From positions 1-64,000 of the forward strand of contig JAQMWT010000065.1 of the NCBI GenBank assembly GCA_029834535.1: a stretch of DNA of 64,000 nucleotides, read 5' to 3'. Shown here piece by piece: positions 1 through 15,791 of this stretch. Source of the DNA: Chrysophaeum taylorii (Eukaryota; Sar; Pelagophyceae; Pelagomonadales; Pelagomonadaceae). How positions within the stretch are numbered: position 1 is the stretch's first letter; every line of letters begins with the position of its first letter. The position numbers and the translations under genes are program-made. Under the pieces are notes generated by a model that was not told the origin of the DNA, did not search any database, and saw only the letters and a list, made by a program, of their open reading frames with translations.

Positions 1-3000
1 CAGTGTACTTCGTTCAGTTACATATTGCTGAGGAATGGGGCACGTAGGTGAACCATCAACGGTAAAAGATTGCAGCTGGGATGGATGCACTTAGCGTGGG
101 CGAAGTAACCATCGACGTGCGGGTAGCAGGCAAGTAAGTCAGTGCGCAACAGGAGAAGAAGACGAGCTCAACGCATGTTCCCCCTCTGAGCAGATAGCAG
201 ACCAGAGGATACCACCATTGAGATGAAGGGCGGAGGGCGGAGACTTGAACGTAAGAAAGGGTGGCGAAGATCCCAGCGGAAATGGGCGAGTTTGCCACCA
301 GCGGCATGGCACCAATAGTAGACGCTTGCAGCCGAGCGGATATTTTCATAGAAGTGGCCTTGCGGGTGTTGGGCTGTTTGGAACCTGGGACAAGAATGAG
401 GTCATCTGGCAAAAGGTCTCTGTAAGAAGGAAGCAAGGGCGGCGGTGACATAGAGCCAGATCGTCGGCGAAGCGTGAAGAAAAGCAGAACAGGGGACGAA
501 GAAGGAGCTGAGGAGGTGGAGGGTGCCCCCTCTGAGGATGAGGAGTCGCGTCCCCCTCTGAATGACATGGTCTGGATAGCGGCGTGGGGTGTGAGCGAGA
601 AAGGCGCGGGAGGAGCGTGAGGCGGAGGAGCAAGTTCAGGATCAGGAGTAGGATGCTGAAGCATGTAGAGGTTGCAGCTTGGACGAAACACAGATTTGTC
701 CGTTTTCAGGGTTGAGACGACGTAAGCAAGATGGTCGCGCGTGGGGAGACGAGCGGGTTTGCGTTGGCGCAACAGAGATAAGTATTTGCGGCGGCAACGG
801 TTCCCACCTGTGGTGTTCATGGGGCTCCAATAAAGGTAGCATTCAGCGCCAAAATCTCAGGCATGTCATGTTGAAGTGTTGAGTTGGTTGTAGAAGTAGC
901 TGTTGGACTCAGAATAGCATGATGAATGCGCTCGAGCGTGGCGTTCGGGAGAAGATTGTAGCTTTGAACGGTGTGTATCACCGCCCACGGAAGCATGATG
1001 GCTGGTTCCACGATCTTGGCACCACGATAGTGAGCATCAAGGAGAGAACGAAGGCGAGTTGAGGAGGCGGAGGCGATGAAACCGATGGCGGACTCAACTT
1101 CAAAGTTAAAGTGGTGCATGTACGGCAGGAAAGCGATGAGTTGAATGCCCTTATCGACGCAGTACGGGGAGGTAATGTGCTGGCTAAAGTAGGGCTTGAA
1201 GGCATCGGAGTAGAGGGTGCGCATGTGCACGTTGAGTTGTGTACGACAAAGTCATACACAAAATCAGAGCTTGAGTGAACTCCGTGGCGTTGGTGGTGCG
1301 TGTAAAGTACACAAGAGAAATTTCGAATGAGTTCCTTGAAGACGATGATATGTGTGAAGCCTCCCATTCGGATGGGATGGTCACATAGCCGCCGTCGCAC
1401 GCCCAGACGCCGGCTTTGTGAGTTTGCTCAAAGGAGCGGTCGCATTGAAATGCTTGTGCGGGTGGCGCTTGTTGTGTGCGATGCAGTCGGTGCATAAGTC
1501 GCGATATGGTATGTCAAGAGCGAGAATCCAGGGCGAGCAAGTACGTTGGGGCCTTGGCAGCGACGTTGTCGGGGCAGTGATGCACCGGTGGAAGCGATTG
1601 GCACGTTCTTTGGCATTGAGATATTCGTGGATCCCGTGTGCGAGGACTTACGAGAATGGATGAGCGGGGAATATGACGTTGAAACATCGAACTTGAGTTC
1701 GGTGTCAAAGGCAGGGGAGGCGGTGCGTCGTCATCCTGGTGCGCAGCAGGATCACTTAGGTGCATCCTCATCATCACGAGTAGCGAGAGTATCTTCGTAG
1801 GACGAAGATATATAGTTTAACAACATTTCAGTCAAGCAGTTGCTGGAAATAGACATCATAAAATTGTGCAAAGACAAGGTATCTGTGCTGCACGTGGTGG
1901 AGCTTAGATCAACGGTCATGAAATGGATACATGGGATTTCTTCACGTCACGGCAGCAGTGTTTGAAGGTAGGGTCCAACATAAAGGTTTAATATCGGCAA
2001 CGAGCAGGGAAGTGCTTGTACAGAGCTGTACGTACCGGCAGGCAGAGCATTGCTGAGCATGCTAACAAAGGTCATGGCGTAGAGACAAGAGGAAGGTTCC
2101 TCTTGTTTGGTGTGGTTGTTAGCACGAATCAACTCCGGTCGAGTGGGGTAGCGTAATTTCAAGTTGCGAGGGTCAAGTAAAATAATATTGGCGTACCCTC
2201 GGACGGTGGGCAATGGAGCATGCATAGTGGATTTTAGAGCCGAGTTTGCGGTCATTTCCACGAAGGTACCCTATATAGCGACTATGAGATAAGTGGTGAT
2301 CTTCCAGAGCAAAATGAGAATCGTAGTCAAGGGTTGTCGGTGGCCTTGTAGGTAAGGCAGCCAGGCATCACAGAGAAGCATCTGGACAGAGCTTATGGCG
2401 GTGCCATAGGTGGCAGCGGAGCCAACTTGGGGAAGGGCTGGACTATCCACAAGTAACCATAGCAACTCCAAATATGGACCTGTCAGTCGCAGGGGATGTC
2501 GGAAGCAGTGGCGTGACTGCAAAGCAATGGAAGCGATATTTGGTGGTGGCGTTCTCTATGGTGAGGTTGCCGTCAGAATGGTGGCCACCAGTTAAAGTTG
2601 GAGTTGTGTGATGTTGATGAGGTTGTAAGTAGTAACCTGTGTGACGGTTGGTTAGTTTCAAAACGGTTATGTAATAGGACACAGGAGTGGAGTGAGTTAG
2701 TGGCGTGGCAAACAAGTTATAGAGGATAAAACCTTGACTGTATAGGTGAGTTGCATTAGGTAGCGGCCATAGAAGAACGTTTGCACAATGATGATAAGTA
2801 CCTCGGATTGAACAGAGTGAGTACGTTGCTCGTGAGCCTGTGAGTGAAGGCAAGCAATAACATATTGAGATTCAGGTCAGCATAGTAAGCTGAACAGAAC
2901 CTGTGCGAAGTAAGGTGCAAACGTTTTAGGAACAGGGATATATGGAGGATCAGGAACACGGATCCAGTCTTTGATACGTGTTTAGGTAGCCAAAGGCGCT

Positions 3001-6000
3001 TGGGAATGCTGTAGATCATCCACGATCTTTAGGAAGGGGCGTGGATGGAGGATAGCCCACGACAATAGTTTAGTGGTCCAGTAGAATACCGCGTGCGATG
3101 CATATCCATCTTTCTCTAGATTGGTAGTCGCCACAGGGGTAGGTCAGGAACCTATCAACAACAGACACAGTAATCAAGTGTAGAATGGATAAGATTAGCC
3201 ACTGTGATGTGGTCTTGGTGACAAGCATGCAGGCGTCATCTCAGCCAGAGCCAAGGGCTGGGTAACTTGATGACAGACAGCATGGCATAGAAAAGAGAAT
3301 CGTCCAGCAGGCTGTGTAAGTCTTCCTGTCTTATGCTGCAGTAGATTCCTGTTCGTGCAGGGAGCGTCTCAATTATATCACAATAGAATTTGCGCCTTTC
3401 CTCTGGAAATTAGTGAAGATGGTTAATAAAGGCGGGGAGGATTCAAAATAATACAGTAGGGAAACGGTGGCGTAACATACGAACAAGCGTATCATCAGAC
3501 TCAACAACAAACATTGATATTTGCCTAAGTCATTAGTGGCTTGAGACAGGAACGCCGGAGTTGACAAACCAGAACAAAGTAACTTGACAGATGGTTTGCG
3601 GAGATTGGACTCTCGCGAGAGAAACACTGGGCGTGAGAGTAGTCAGGATAATGGCTGCGTGTTTTGCTGAACAAACTTGTTCTGTTCCGGGTGGAGAACC
3701 AAAGGGCGAATCCACGGGCGATCTGGTAAAACTTTTTGAGGTGGGTAGTTGTAGTATGCCAGTAGATCCCATTTTCGTGGTATCGCTTGAGAAATGCAGG
3801 AACAGAATTCAGTTGGCGTCGCGAGCGATGTAGTGAGACAAAGGAGGGTAGAAATTAGCTGCTATGCAGTGTATGAAACCGTACATCTTTGTCTATGCGG
3901 CTCGTGACAGCGCTGAGCTTTGGCTCAGCTCGATCATTGAACACGGTGGTCAGGTTCGTCTGGTTCCACTCGAGCATGCTCAGGATAGCGAGATGGGGTC
4001 GTGCACTGGCGAAGACGAAAGCGAAGTCGATCAACATAGCCAACTTGTGGATGATCTGGTAGGGAACAACAATGTTACGTTAACATCGCGTGTGACACGT
4101 TGTTGTCAGTGGCATTTGAATAACAATCGGCGCGTATTTGGAGTCAGTGGAATAATATGATTGGGTATTGCAAAATCGAAAGTGGACATCAATGAGATGG
4201 TAGCACAAGAGTCAAAAATATAGAAAAGACAATGTGGAGGGACACTGCCTTCATGTAGTTGGTGAGGAAGGCCGAATGTGGGCAAGTAGTGGAGAGGCTG
4301 GCTGTGAAGAACCAGCAATAACAGTTGCGTTGGAATAATCGATTGAACAGGTGGTGATGGTTCGTCAGCCTCATCAGCCATGCCGTGCTTTTCATCAAAT
4401 GACGATAGCGAAGTATGATCAGCATCCCTGTTTCGGCTTGTGATGGTAGGTTGAGGGCAGGTGGACCTGTGAAGATAGCGAGGACAGTAGCGCTGGTGGT
4501 AAAGTTGATATGGCGGAAGCAGTAAAGGGTTGGCTTATTGGAGGAGGGACCCTGTGTGTTGGGGGCATTCTTCGTGTCTGTAGTAGGAGGAGTTGCCTTT
4601 GGGGTGGGAGCAGTAGCAACAGGATGGTGTGGCTCCACGTAGTTTGACTTTTCGGTCGAAGATAGATGCACGTCTACATCATATTGTCTTCTGCAAACTT
4701 GAGTTGTTCGTTTAGACGAAGTAAGTTACATTGTCCTCAGTAGATGTCGTTGACAGGATGTCAATGACTGTAATAAAGTCTCAAATAACTTGTTGATATT
4801 CTGTGTAGCTGAGCCGTAGTATCATTATCTGTCACATGCTTCGTAAGTTCGCTACACTGCTCTGGGGTGTTTAAGGTGTGATTGTTCGATCTAATAACAT
4901 GTGTTAGACCGAGAGGACCTGTCAAAAGTGCGAGGGTAAATTGGGCGATCATGGGACTGTCCTGTAGTTTTGGTGACATAAGAATCACCAGAACGGTAAT
5001 ATGATAAGCTGCGAGAGAAGGCTGGCGAGCATCATTAGAGTTACGCAAGCGTAGCATTGAACGTGGAAGATGTACAGGATGAGACGCTGAATGAAGGCAA
5101 GTGTGTGCCAGTTTGAGTCAGACTTCTGCTAAATCCAACATTGTTTGTAAGTAGCGACTTTGGCTTTGGTTGAGATGATAACCTTCGACATGGGTTGCCA
5201 GAAACAGGGCGTTCTAAGCGTAACTTGTTCGACCAAACGATACTACATTGTAAAGTCTAATGCATTCTAAATGTAGCGGGTTGGTAGATGACACAATCGT
5301 TCAGCTTCTGGCACTGAGATGAAGATCGGGTTTCATACATATAACACCAATGCAACCACGATCGTAACGATGCTGGTATTATCGGCATAATGCTGGTGTA
5401 TCTCTTCATAGAAACAAGAGTACCAAAGTCGAATTGAAGGTCAGTCTCTTCCTGGTTAAGTTGGTTAAGATTTGCCTAAATGTAAGGACAGCTTCGATCA
5501 TGGACATACCAGTTAGGATTATAAACAACAGAGTTAAAGCTGTTTAATCGGTTGCCATCGTAATAGTCGTAACAGACTGTAGTGACTAAAGGCGATGAGC
5601 ATAATGGCAGGCCTTGTTGGGTAAATAACTTTTGTATACCTCGTTGATGGCGGGCCATGCCGCAAGTGCTGGTTTTCCAACACTTTAAAGATTGAAGTAA
5701 GTATGCAAGAATGTAGCATACGTGTTCTGATATGTGTGCCAGTCAGCAGCAGTTAACGAAAACATAGTAACAGGGGCACGAACACGGGTGTCGAAAGCTA
5801 ATGCTTCGGTGCACGCGATTTAAGATTCGTTCCTCTTCTAAGAAACGGGCATTGATTTCAGGACGTAATGCCTTGACTTCAGTCGTAACAGACAGTACCT
5901 AGTTGAGCTACTTCTGCATGAGGTAAGTTGGGGAAAGCTTCGTTGGTGAAATGCCATTCCTGATACTCAGGGGGCAATTCATCAACAGCTAAACGGAGAT

Positions 6001-7049
6001 CAGCAGCCCTATCGGTCTTCCATTCCAGAAAACGCGATCGAGAATTTGATTCCGGAGGATCTCGTAGTCCTTGCATGACCGAGTATATGCTTCGTACGAG
6101 TAGTACTCGAGGAGCATCGGCATGACTGGACCGTAACAAGCATATATGTTTGCAAGGATACCTTGCGAGTCTGAAGCTGAAATCGATTTCCATCGTTAAG
6201 AAACTCAACTACAGGAGCTTCGAGCTTCAATATATCCGCACCTGATCGCCTTGGGTGCGGCTCGTGCTGCGTGTTCTGCCATAGCAGTTGACGGGAACCT
6301 GTGGGTTCAGTCACGCAGTTGACACTGTCTAGACATTCTAAGGGGTCTGTCTATCGGTGTCTATGTACCCTCATCGTTTTCGATGGAAAGATGTCTATTT
6401 GACGACTGTGCAAGCTGTGAGTCCAGAGTAGTGTCGCTAAGCGTAGTCACTCAGGCAGCTGGTTAGTTTTGGTGCTCTCAAGGAGCTTGTTAAGTGCATT
6501 GCCATGGAATGTACAAGTGGACGTACCCAAAATATTCCAGAACATGTGTGCAAGAGTACAGGTTAGCCAACTTACACACACATCAACATTGACATGACAA
6601 TACGATACTATGGACAGGTGCACACAAAGTACACGATCATGTGTGCAAAAATATGCTATATACAGCCCAATGGTAATGGCGTTATATTGACAAGCGAGTC
6701 TACATGTCGAGGCTGGGCCGGCGCGGTAACAGCCCAATACCCATAGGTTACGTGCATGTTGACACATGATTTCTCAGGGACTCGCCTGGGCCCATAACCT
6801 GCAGAGCATTTAGCAAGCAGCGGTAAGTCACCTGCGAAACCATCCCGTCTCATCATGAACGTCTGGAAGTATTTAATTCGGGGAATGAAAAGGTATGTTC
6901 CCTATATCTTCAGAACACGACAGGCGGCATGTAGAACTACACGAGAAAGGTAAAGTGTATAGCGCTACATACCTCGGGGCGCGCTAGACCACGATGATGA
7001 GCTTAAGCACAAATCAGAGGACTATTTGATTGTGTAGAAAGGAAGAAGA
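1..7049. other. Gene-poor, decayed region
   Basis: No reading frame here has recognisable domains. The plus strand is richer in G than C, so stop-free stretches collect on the minus strand (for example 56-820 and 817-1230). They are short, change frame repeatedly and have no conserved motif. Base composition is less GC-rich than the gene-dense part beyond 15 kb. It resembles a more degraded continuation of the broken minus-strand gene at 7.4-13.9 kb, but I can show no homology between the two. I found no tRNA, rRNA or terminal repeats by eye. Confidence 0.5.
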
Positions 7050-7057
7050 ACGGTACA

Positions 7058-7422
7058 CCCTTACCCTGATCGCCGACTGCGGTTGCGATGGAGGACGGTG
7101 CCTCATGAATCCTGAGCCTTGCGAGGGCATCCGCCCTCCCGGCGTAGGTTGGCACCTATTCGCCTCCCGGGCGGGCCGGTTGGCAGCCGGAACGTTCGCA
7201 GTGGGACGGGGTATGGCCGGGGGGCGCAGACGGAAGGTTATCGACGAGTTGGTTGTCAGTCACATCGCGGTCTCATCGTCGCATGGCGACAAGCTTGATG
7301 GTCACTCTCCGCCGACCGACCTTTCGGCGCTCCTCGTCTACAGGCCCGTGATTCCGGACTGGCTCCTGTCGGTCCGACCTGGCTCCCATGCTCGGGAGAG
7401 GTCTGAAGTTAGTTAGTTAGTT
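7058..7422 (+). repeat. Dispersed ~365-bp repeat, copy 1
   Basis: Nearly identical to 17114-17480 and related to a diverged minus-strand copy at 20955-21155. All copies begin CCCTTACCCTGAT. One frame reads GIRPPGxGWHLFA in each copy, which suggests that the repeat derives from coding sequence. The copy is flanked by ACGGTA at 7050-7055 and 7423-7428, a possible short target-site duplication. No tRNA-like A or B box was recognised, so calling it a SINE would be a guess; it may be a non-autonomous element of unknown class. Confidence 0.7.
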
Positions 7423-7437
7423 ACGGTAAGGAAGAGA

Positions 7438-10400
7438 TCACGTTCTCAACGGACGGATAAGGGTAAGAGGCAGCAGATTTCTCTGCAGTGACAATCGACT
7501 GATCCAGTAGTTCATTTCATGTCCGGAGTCGTTTTCACCAGAATCAAACTTCCCTTGATGTACAAACGCGAGGGAGCGTGGTGCATCTCTGGTGAATCGT
7601 GCAGTGACTGAAAGGGGAGACATTCGACAGAAGGGTGTTGTCGAGATGCGAGAGCTGTACAGTATACAACGTGTAGGGAGCGTATGTTTCAAGAGAGGAT
7701 TAATCTGTGGAAGGGGGATGTCCGAAGAATGAACATGATGTGAGGTGATGTCCATAATGCGAGAACTGTCCGACAATGAGTCATGCGAGACTGTGGCTAG
7801 CAGCGAGTGTGTGGGAATGAAGAAGTAGATAGGCATGGCAGTTAACTTCCCTTGATTCGTCACACAACTGGGTGGGGCTAGCGGTGTGCGGTAATGACAT
7901 CCGGTAGAATGCTGGGAGCATAGCGCGTGTCCAACCTGTGGATATTGGGGTTTATCCTCGCGGGTGTTACGGAAAATGTCGACTGGGTGCGAATCGCAAT
8001 GGCGGCTGTAGGGCTCAGAGTATTGCAAGATGGAACCTGCATTGTGAACGGAGAGGAGCGAACCAGGTGCGTCATTAGAGCGTAATACGCGAGTGCAGTC
8101 TGAGCTGTGTCAGAAGCAGTATTCTGACAGCAATGTCGACAGATGCGCGATATGATCAGAACTTGGCGAGGATTTCGCGTCAAGTTGTGTTGTAACCGAA
8201 CCATTGTGGTGCAGAGCTTCAACGTCAAGCATAGTGCTGGGAGGGACGTTAAAAGAGGTGAGCAAAGGACTCTGCGAGCGGCTATCATTAGGTGGCGGGC
8301 ATTTATTGCGCGAGACTGGCGATAACTGCGACATGTGGCGTTGGCGTGACAGAACTTCGTTCGCATATGGCAGCATGCAGGATAAATCGAGCGAGCTGAA
8401 ACTTGGGAGGTGTAACCTGCAAGAGACTGACGGAAGAGCATGGGAGGCTCTGAGTTGCATTGATGACGGAGCTTAGTGTCATCACAAATCGTCGGGGATT
8501 TGGTCGTCGGGAGTCGCGTTGAAGCGGGGAGAAACGACGAGTGCTCATTAGGTCTTGGCGTGTGACAGAGGTCATTAGAAAGAAGGACTTCGGTAGGTGC
8601 CTTGAAGTGAGTTCCGATGTAGCCAGAGTAGCCATAGGAGACATGACTGATACGAATCGAAGCGATTCTTGTCGTCGGTGGAAAACTAATGCGCCCTCGT
8701 AATTCGAACTGGGTTAAATCTTCGAATTGCCTGTGAGACGGAGAGACCGTGGTTGCGAAACGAGCGCAGAGTCGGGCGGCGGTCGGAGGAGGCGCTTCAG
8801 CGGTGGCAGAGACGACAGTGTTCTGCTTATCCTGAACCAAAGGGTGTTCGGGAGTCGTACTGTGCGACAAGCGAGCGTGTATCTCAGTTGACTGTGAGTG
8901 TACCATGGGGATGGCGCAATGTTTGTAGTCTAAACCGAGAGGTTCGGTGAGCGTGCCGTCGCGAGTGCATAGGAGCCTGTGCGCTGTCTGGGCTTTAATC
9001 GGAATATGACGTATGACGTCATACAAGGCGATGGGAGCTGAATCAGACGTGATGGGACTGACTGGTAGTGCCGGGAGCAGCATGTCGGGGGTAGCGCTCA
9101 GAGATGAGTGTGGAGCGCAGTCAACTTCTATCCTGGTTGTGGCGGTACTATGAGCGTAAACATCTGACATGAAGTAAATGCTTGTGTCCCAAACGAGAAT
9201 GCGGGTTTAGTCGCAGGGGAAGGTTGCATATTGTCTCTGCTGCAGTCAAAAGCTCTGGAGGAAACCAATGGAGAAACCACGAGCACATGGGTGGCGTCTG
9301 GTGGCCAAAGTTCCTGTGGGAGTGGCTGAGGTGACTCCAAAGTAGGATTCCTTCTTGGGTATGACTCAAGCGTTGCGATGAATTTATGCTCGAGATCATA
9401 GTCGTCCAATAGATGACGTGAGGTGGTCGCGAATGAGCGATACGTCGACCTGGTGTCAGGGGAGACCGAGGTGGTGCAGTGACCTGACTGGCTGAGGTAG
9501 CCGTGCTGGTAAGATTCCAGCGGGTGCGCATAACTCTGGAGAATGCAGACATTGGCTTGGGCTGATCTGCAGTCGTGCAGGGAGGCGAGATCGTCTGTGC
9601 TAATGCGGATTGCAGCGATAGGGGCGGGTCAGGTGCCTGGGAGGGTGGAAGGCGGCTTTTGTCTTCCTGAGGCGGAGGGAGCAAGCAGAGCTGTAGCTTC
9701 GTCTCGTCGTGATCAGATAGGCGCAATGAGCTTGTGCGCGTGATCGTGGTGCGCTTACCTGTATCTTCATGATGAACCTGTTTGTCCAGCAGTGGTGCTT
9801 CTGTGAGCGGGACATATCTGAAGGACTGGTCCATCGGATGGGGTGCATCAGCTATGAATGAGACAGGAGCCAGTAGCAGTGCAAGGTTAGGTGACAGAAC
9901 GTGTGCGTGGTCGAGTAATTGAGGGTTGGAACTGAGCATCGCCTGCATAGTCTGGAATCGTGCTGTGCAGTTGGTTTGCGTTGTCTCGTCTGCTACATCA
10001 ATGAGCTGGCTGGTGTACCTGGCCGTTGTGTCTTATCTTTCGTCTTGTCGTCCAATAGAGACTGCGAGATAGTACTGGTTGCTATGTGCGAGATTATGAG
10101 TAGCTGTTGAGCAGCTGTTGAGAGTTGAGTGCTTTCTTGTCTGGCAGTTTCTGTGGCTTTGGAGTTCCAGCGACATGATTGCGCAGCTTCAGACGTCTTG
10201 GCATTAGGGATTGCCTTAAAGTAACTCGTAAGTTCAAAGTCGGACGTCGGAAAATGCATTGATAGACCTGTGAGGTCACCAATTGAAATACGCCCTCGTA
10301 AGGCGTGCGCGACGTTGTGCGGGCGCGAGCGACTTATGCTGGTGATCTGAAGGTCGTGAGATACGTTGCGGCGCGGAGCGTCGGTGGAAATGACGAGTGT

Positions 10401-13400
10401 CTTGGTGTTAAAGGCGGTGGCGCGGAGAGCATCGAAAAAGCGTGTCATGCTCCAAGAGCAAAAGCGCGTGATGCGGGTGGTCCGAAGTCAGTGCCAAAAG
10501 GGGTGTGGCTCGCGGCTGACCTGTCTGCAAGGTAGGGCAGATGGGCGCGTGAGCTGAGATCCCGTGGTAGAGAGTATCCGGCCTGGAATGCTTGGGGTCC
10601 AGTGCGGGAAATCGAAAAGGGGGATCGCCGAAGGAGAGTGCAGTAGAACCAAGGGCGATGGAAGGGTCAGTTATGCTGGGTGCATCCTCAATGGCGGAGA
10701 TGCGAGGACCAGAGCAGTGAGTGCCGTAGTGACCAGGGTTGCCCATAGGCGTGTAGGGCATTCGAAGGTGCGGGCATGCGACATGCGTCCTCGAATGAGG
10801 AGTTACGTGCCGAGCGATAAGACGCTTTTGAGGGAGGCAACGTGCGTGACTTGGGTGCATGTTTGTGGTGGAGCCGGCAGCTGGCGTGGAACTTTTGTTG
10901 TGCATTCCATTGATGCGAAAGTGCTGACAGAAGCGGTTCAGGTGGAGAGAGTCTATGCATTGTGCGCGGAGAATGTCTCCTGAGAGCGCAACATCGATTT
11001 TCCGGAGGCAGCGCAAGCGTGTAGCGTCCAGAAGAGAGCGACGCAAGGGGACATAAAGGACCGAAGTGGTCGCAATAGAATCGTGCATAGTTTGCGGCGG
11101 ATCGGGCCGTTCATAACTCTCGAAATCTTTGTCTATTACTGCAGCCATGGGGAAGGCTTTCCAGGAGCTTGGTTGCGGTGAGACATTAGGATCGGCAGCC
11201 GAAAGGAGTGCGTCCTCTGACCGAGAGTTGGGGAGCGGGTGATCATGTGCTGCGACTGATGCTCGTGCGAAGACGTCCATCGAATCGTGAAATGGCGATC
11301 GCAGATGGGTCCATGCAACCTGCTGAGCAGTGTCATCCAGTGCATTCGGCCGGGAGGGTGGATGGTGGGTGCAGCAGCGAGCGCCGGTGAGCGGCAGTGC
11401 GCGCCTGTCTTCGGGGAGAGAAGGCAGCGAGGTGGAACCAGCTTCGAAGTGATCGGGAGCGACTGATCGAGAGATATCGGACAAGGCGGGAGTGCCTGGT
11501 GAATCTGAGCTGATACCTGCGGGTGCGGTGAGTGCCTGCGAGTATGTTGACCGTGGGACCGTTGACAGCGTGTCTTGTCCTTGTGGATACGGCATTGCGG
11601 GGGCATTGATGGTGCTGCTTGGATCAGGCGGCTGAATCCGAGGGGGTGTTGTCAGTGGCCTGCGGCTCTTGTGCCTGGGGCATAGAATACGGCGGAGCCT
11701 TGGGTCCTTGAGTGTGGTTGCCATAGTCGATGTAGGCATAATACTCGGGAACATCTCGAGGTGTCTTGTTCTTTGACTTGTCGAAAGTGGGAGCGAGGTT
11801 GCTTGGTGTTCCTTCGACAAGACTGCTTCCTGGGCCGTTGTGCCCGAAGAGAGAAGACGCCCCTGTGCATGTCTTGGCAGCATGATGGTGAGCATGACCA
11901 TCAGGGAAAGAGCTGTCTTTTAATAGTTCGGAACTTGTCGACTCTTGATGTGGGTGGTCTTGATTCTTGGTGTGACTTTGCACGTGGAGATCGTCGCTGG
12001 TGGTAGGGGTACGGTCGCCGGTGTTGAATGTACGCCCTCGCAACTCGGACGCGGGGAGGTGGTCGAGTTGGAATGAACCAGGTGGCTGATAAGGCGAGCG
12101 GGTGCAAAGAGGTTCAGGGGGTGCCAGAGAGGCGAAGAGTGAGTGGGTAGAGGACGAGGGGCCAAAGATGGCGGGGGGTTGAGAACAGATAGGCGGAGTG
12201 GGTGGTGAACCAGGAGAACCAGGTCCGGGACATCCGTGGATGTGGTGATGATACTCGGGGAGAATCGGGAGAGAGGTATTGGAGGTTGGTTCGGAAGGAG
12301 ATAAAGGTAGGTTGTGGATGGGGAACGGAGGTGAAAGATGCGATGCAGCATCTTTGATGGGGTGGGAGGCATCCAAGGAGGTAAGAATGGTTTGGAGGAC
12401 GGCGTTGGTTTCAAAGTGGGAGTTGCGGATGTCAGCGTGGGCAGTTTCGAGTGCCTTGAACTGGGTGTGGGTGAGATGGAGTTCCGCGCGGGTGGAGACC
12501 AGTTCGTCGGCTTGGATGGCGAGCTGGGCAGTGGCGAAAGCTAGGGCGGCGTCGGTTATGGTGAGTTTGGCGGCTGTGGAGGACAAAGCGTCGTCCTTGC
12601 GAATGAGCGTGGCCTTGGTTGCGGCCAAGTCAGCGGTTTGGGAGTGGAATGCAGCCTGAGTGGTGGCCAACTCGCGTTGGAGCGCAGTCGGAGGTGCATT
12701 GGAACTCTGAGAAAGGAGGTGGAGTGTTGCTTTGGTGGAGACGGGGGAATGGTCGTAGCCGTGGAGTGCGTAGTCACGCGGGTGGAGATGAAAATCGGGG
12801 GAACAGCGACATTCGAAAGGTGAGGAAGGTCGGTCAGGATGGTCCGATGGTTGGGCGGCAGTAGCTTGAGCCTCGGAAGGAGCTGGGGTAGTGATGGAAG
12901 TGCCAGGGCCGTCGTGGCCGTAGGTGGCATGGTCTTGTGAGTGGAGATGGAAGTCTTGGGGAGAGTGACTTGCGGAAGATAATGGATATCGGACAGTAGG
13001 GTCCGACGGTGGGGCGGCTGGAGCTTGAGCCGCGGTGGGGGCTTGGTCAGGGATGACGGTGCCGGGGCCGTCATGGCCGTAAGTGGCATGATCATCAGGA
13101 AGGGGATGAGTGGTGCGGCGAAGGTGTTGACGATGATGTTGGGGAACTTGAATAGATGGTGAAGTGGGCGTCGCCGATAGTGGGGAGTTAGGCTCCAGTG
13201 AAGGAGGTGGAGGCTCCGGTGGAGTTGGTGGAGTGAAGGGAGTAATGTTTAGTGGTGGTGGTGGTGGAGTGTTCAACATTGCTGGTGCGATATTCGAACA
13301 AGGTGGAGTGTCCTCGTGAATGTGGGGTGTGCCAGGTTGTGGAGTAACATTGGCTATGCCTGGGTCCGGAGGGAAGGCAGTAGGGTCTGAGACTTTGCCG

Positions 13401-13879
13401 TGGGGTGTTTGACATCCGGTGGGGTTGTCGGCAGGAGGTGGGTTCTGGTCATGTTCGAGAACATTTTGAACAGTAGGAGGGGGGGTGACCATCGTGATGA
13501 TCGGGTCTTGGGTCGCGACTTCGTGAGAAGTTTGCTTTTGCTTGAGGGGGGGTTGCCGTAAGAGCAGCTGGTGGAGGAGCTTGTTCAAGTTGCTCGTCTT
13601 GATCGAGTTGCTCGTCTTGAGCTGCGATGCTTGCGGGTAGCGCAGCATTTTCGGCAGTATGTTGAGCTCTGAGATTAGCGAGATCAGTTATGGTCCGATT
13701 ATATATTTCATCTAGGCGCTTTTTGAGCGGTTGCCAGAAAGCTTGTGGGTCTTGTGGTGTAGCGAATTGCTTCGCTGATTCCAGACTCAGGACTTGTGGG
13801 TCGTGAGTCGCCTTGTTGTCGGGGTTGCGTTTTGCGCGTTGTTGTTTGCCTTTCACACGTTTCACAATTTGTTCACCAG
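7438..13879 (-). pseudogene. Large decayed gene, at least five frame breaks
   Basis: Overlapping minus-strand open segments run end to end: about 13879-13540, 13648-11624, 11901-10408, 10448-9993, 9948-9148, 9170-7878 and 8028-7438. Neighbouring segments are in different frames, and sense-like sequence passes from one frame to the next near 13540 and 11640. The first segment opens after a TAA with no ATG, so the 5' end is missing. Encoded sequence is rich in Pro, Ser, Thr and His. I recognise no reverse transcriptase, integrase or other catalytic domain. A decayed mobile-element protein is one possibility. G/C skew lowers stop frequency on this strand, so the most 3' segments may be partly fortuitous. 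Confidence 0.45.
11624..13648 (-). pseudogene. Best-preserved segment of the decayed gene: Pro-rich and coiled-coil protein
   Basis: This 674-codon open stretch is the most protein-like part of the chain. After a Pro/Thr-rich start it carries imperfect repeats built on the motif DHATYGHDGPGT (with variants such as FGHNGPGSS near the C-terminal end). A stretch of about 100 residues rich in Ala, Thr and Leu follows (ATKATL, AKLTITDAAL, AQLAIQADEL, ELHLTHTQFKAL) that should form a coiled coil. Repeats held in one frame argue that it once was coding. The upstream part of the same protein lies in another frame (to 13879) and appears to join near 13540 by a one-base shift. Function is unknown; a structural or Gag-like protein is only a guess. 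Confidence 0.45.
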
Positions 13880-13890
13880 TAGCAAGCGAT

Positions 13891-13950
13891 TAGGCTTGAC
13901 TACGGTCTTAGAACTTTCATTAGGCTTGACTACGGTCTTAGAACTTTCAG
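13891..13950. repeat. Tandem duplication, 2 x 30 bp
   Basis: The unit TAGGCTTGACTACGGTCTTA plus the next ten bases occurs twice back to back (13891-13920 and 13921-13950). It sits just upstream of the 5' end of the decayed minus-strand gene. Confidence 0.9.
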
Positions 13951-15791
<1,841 letters not shown>

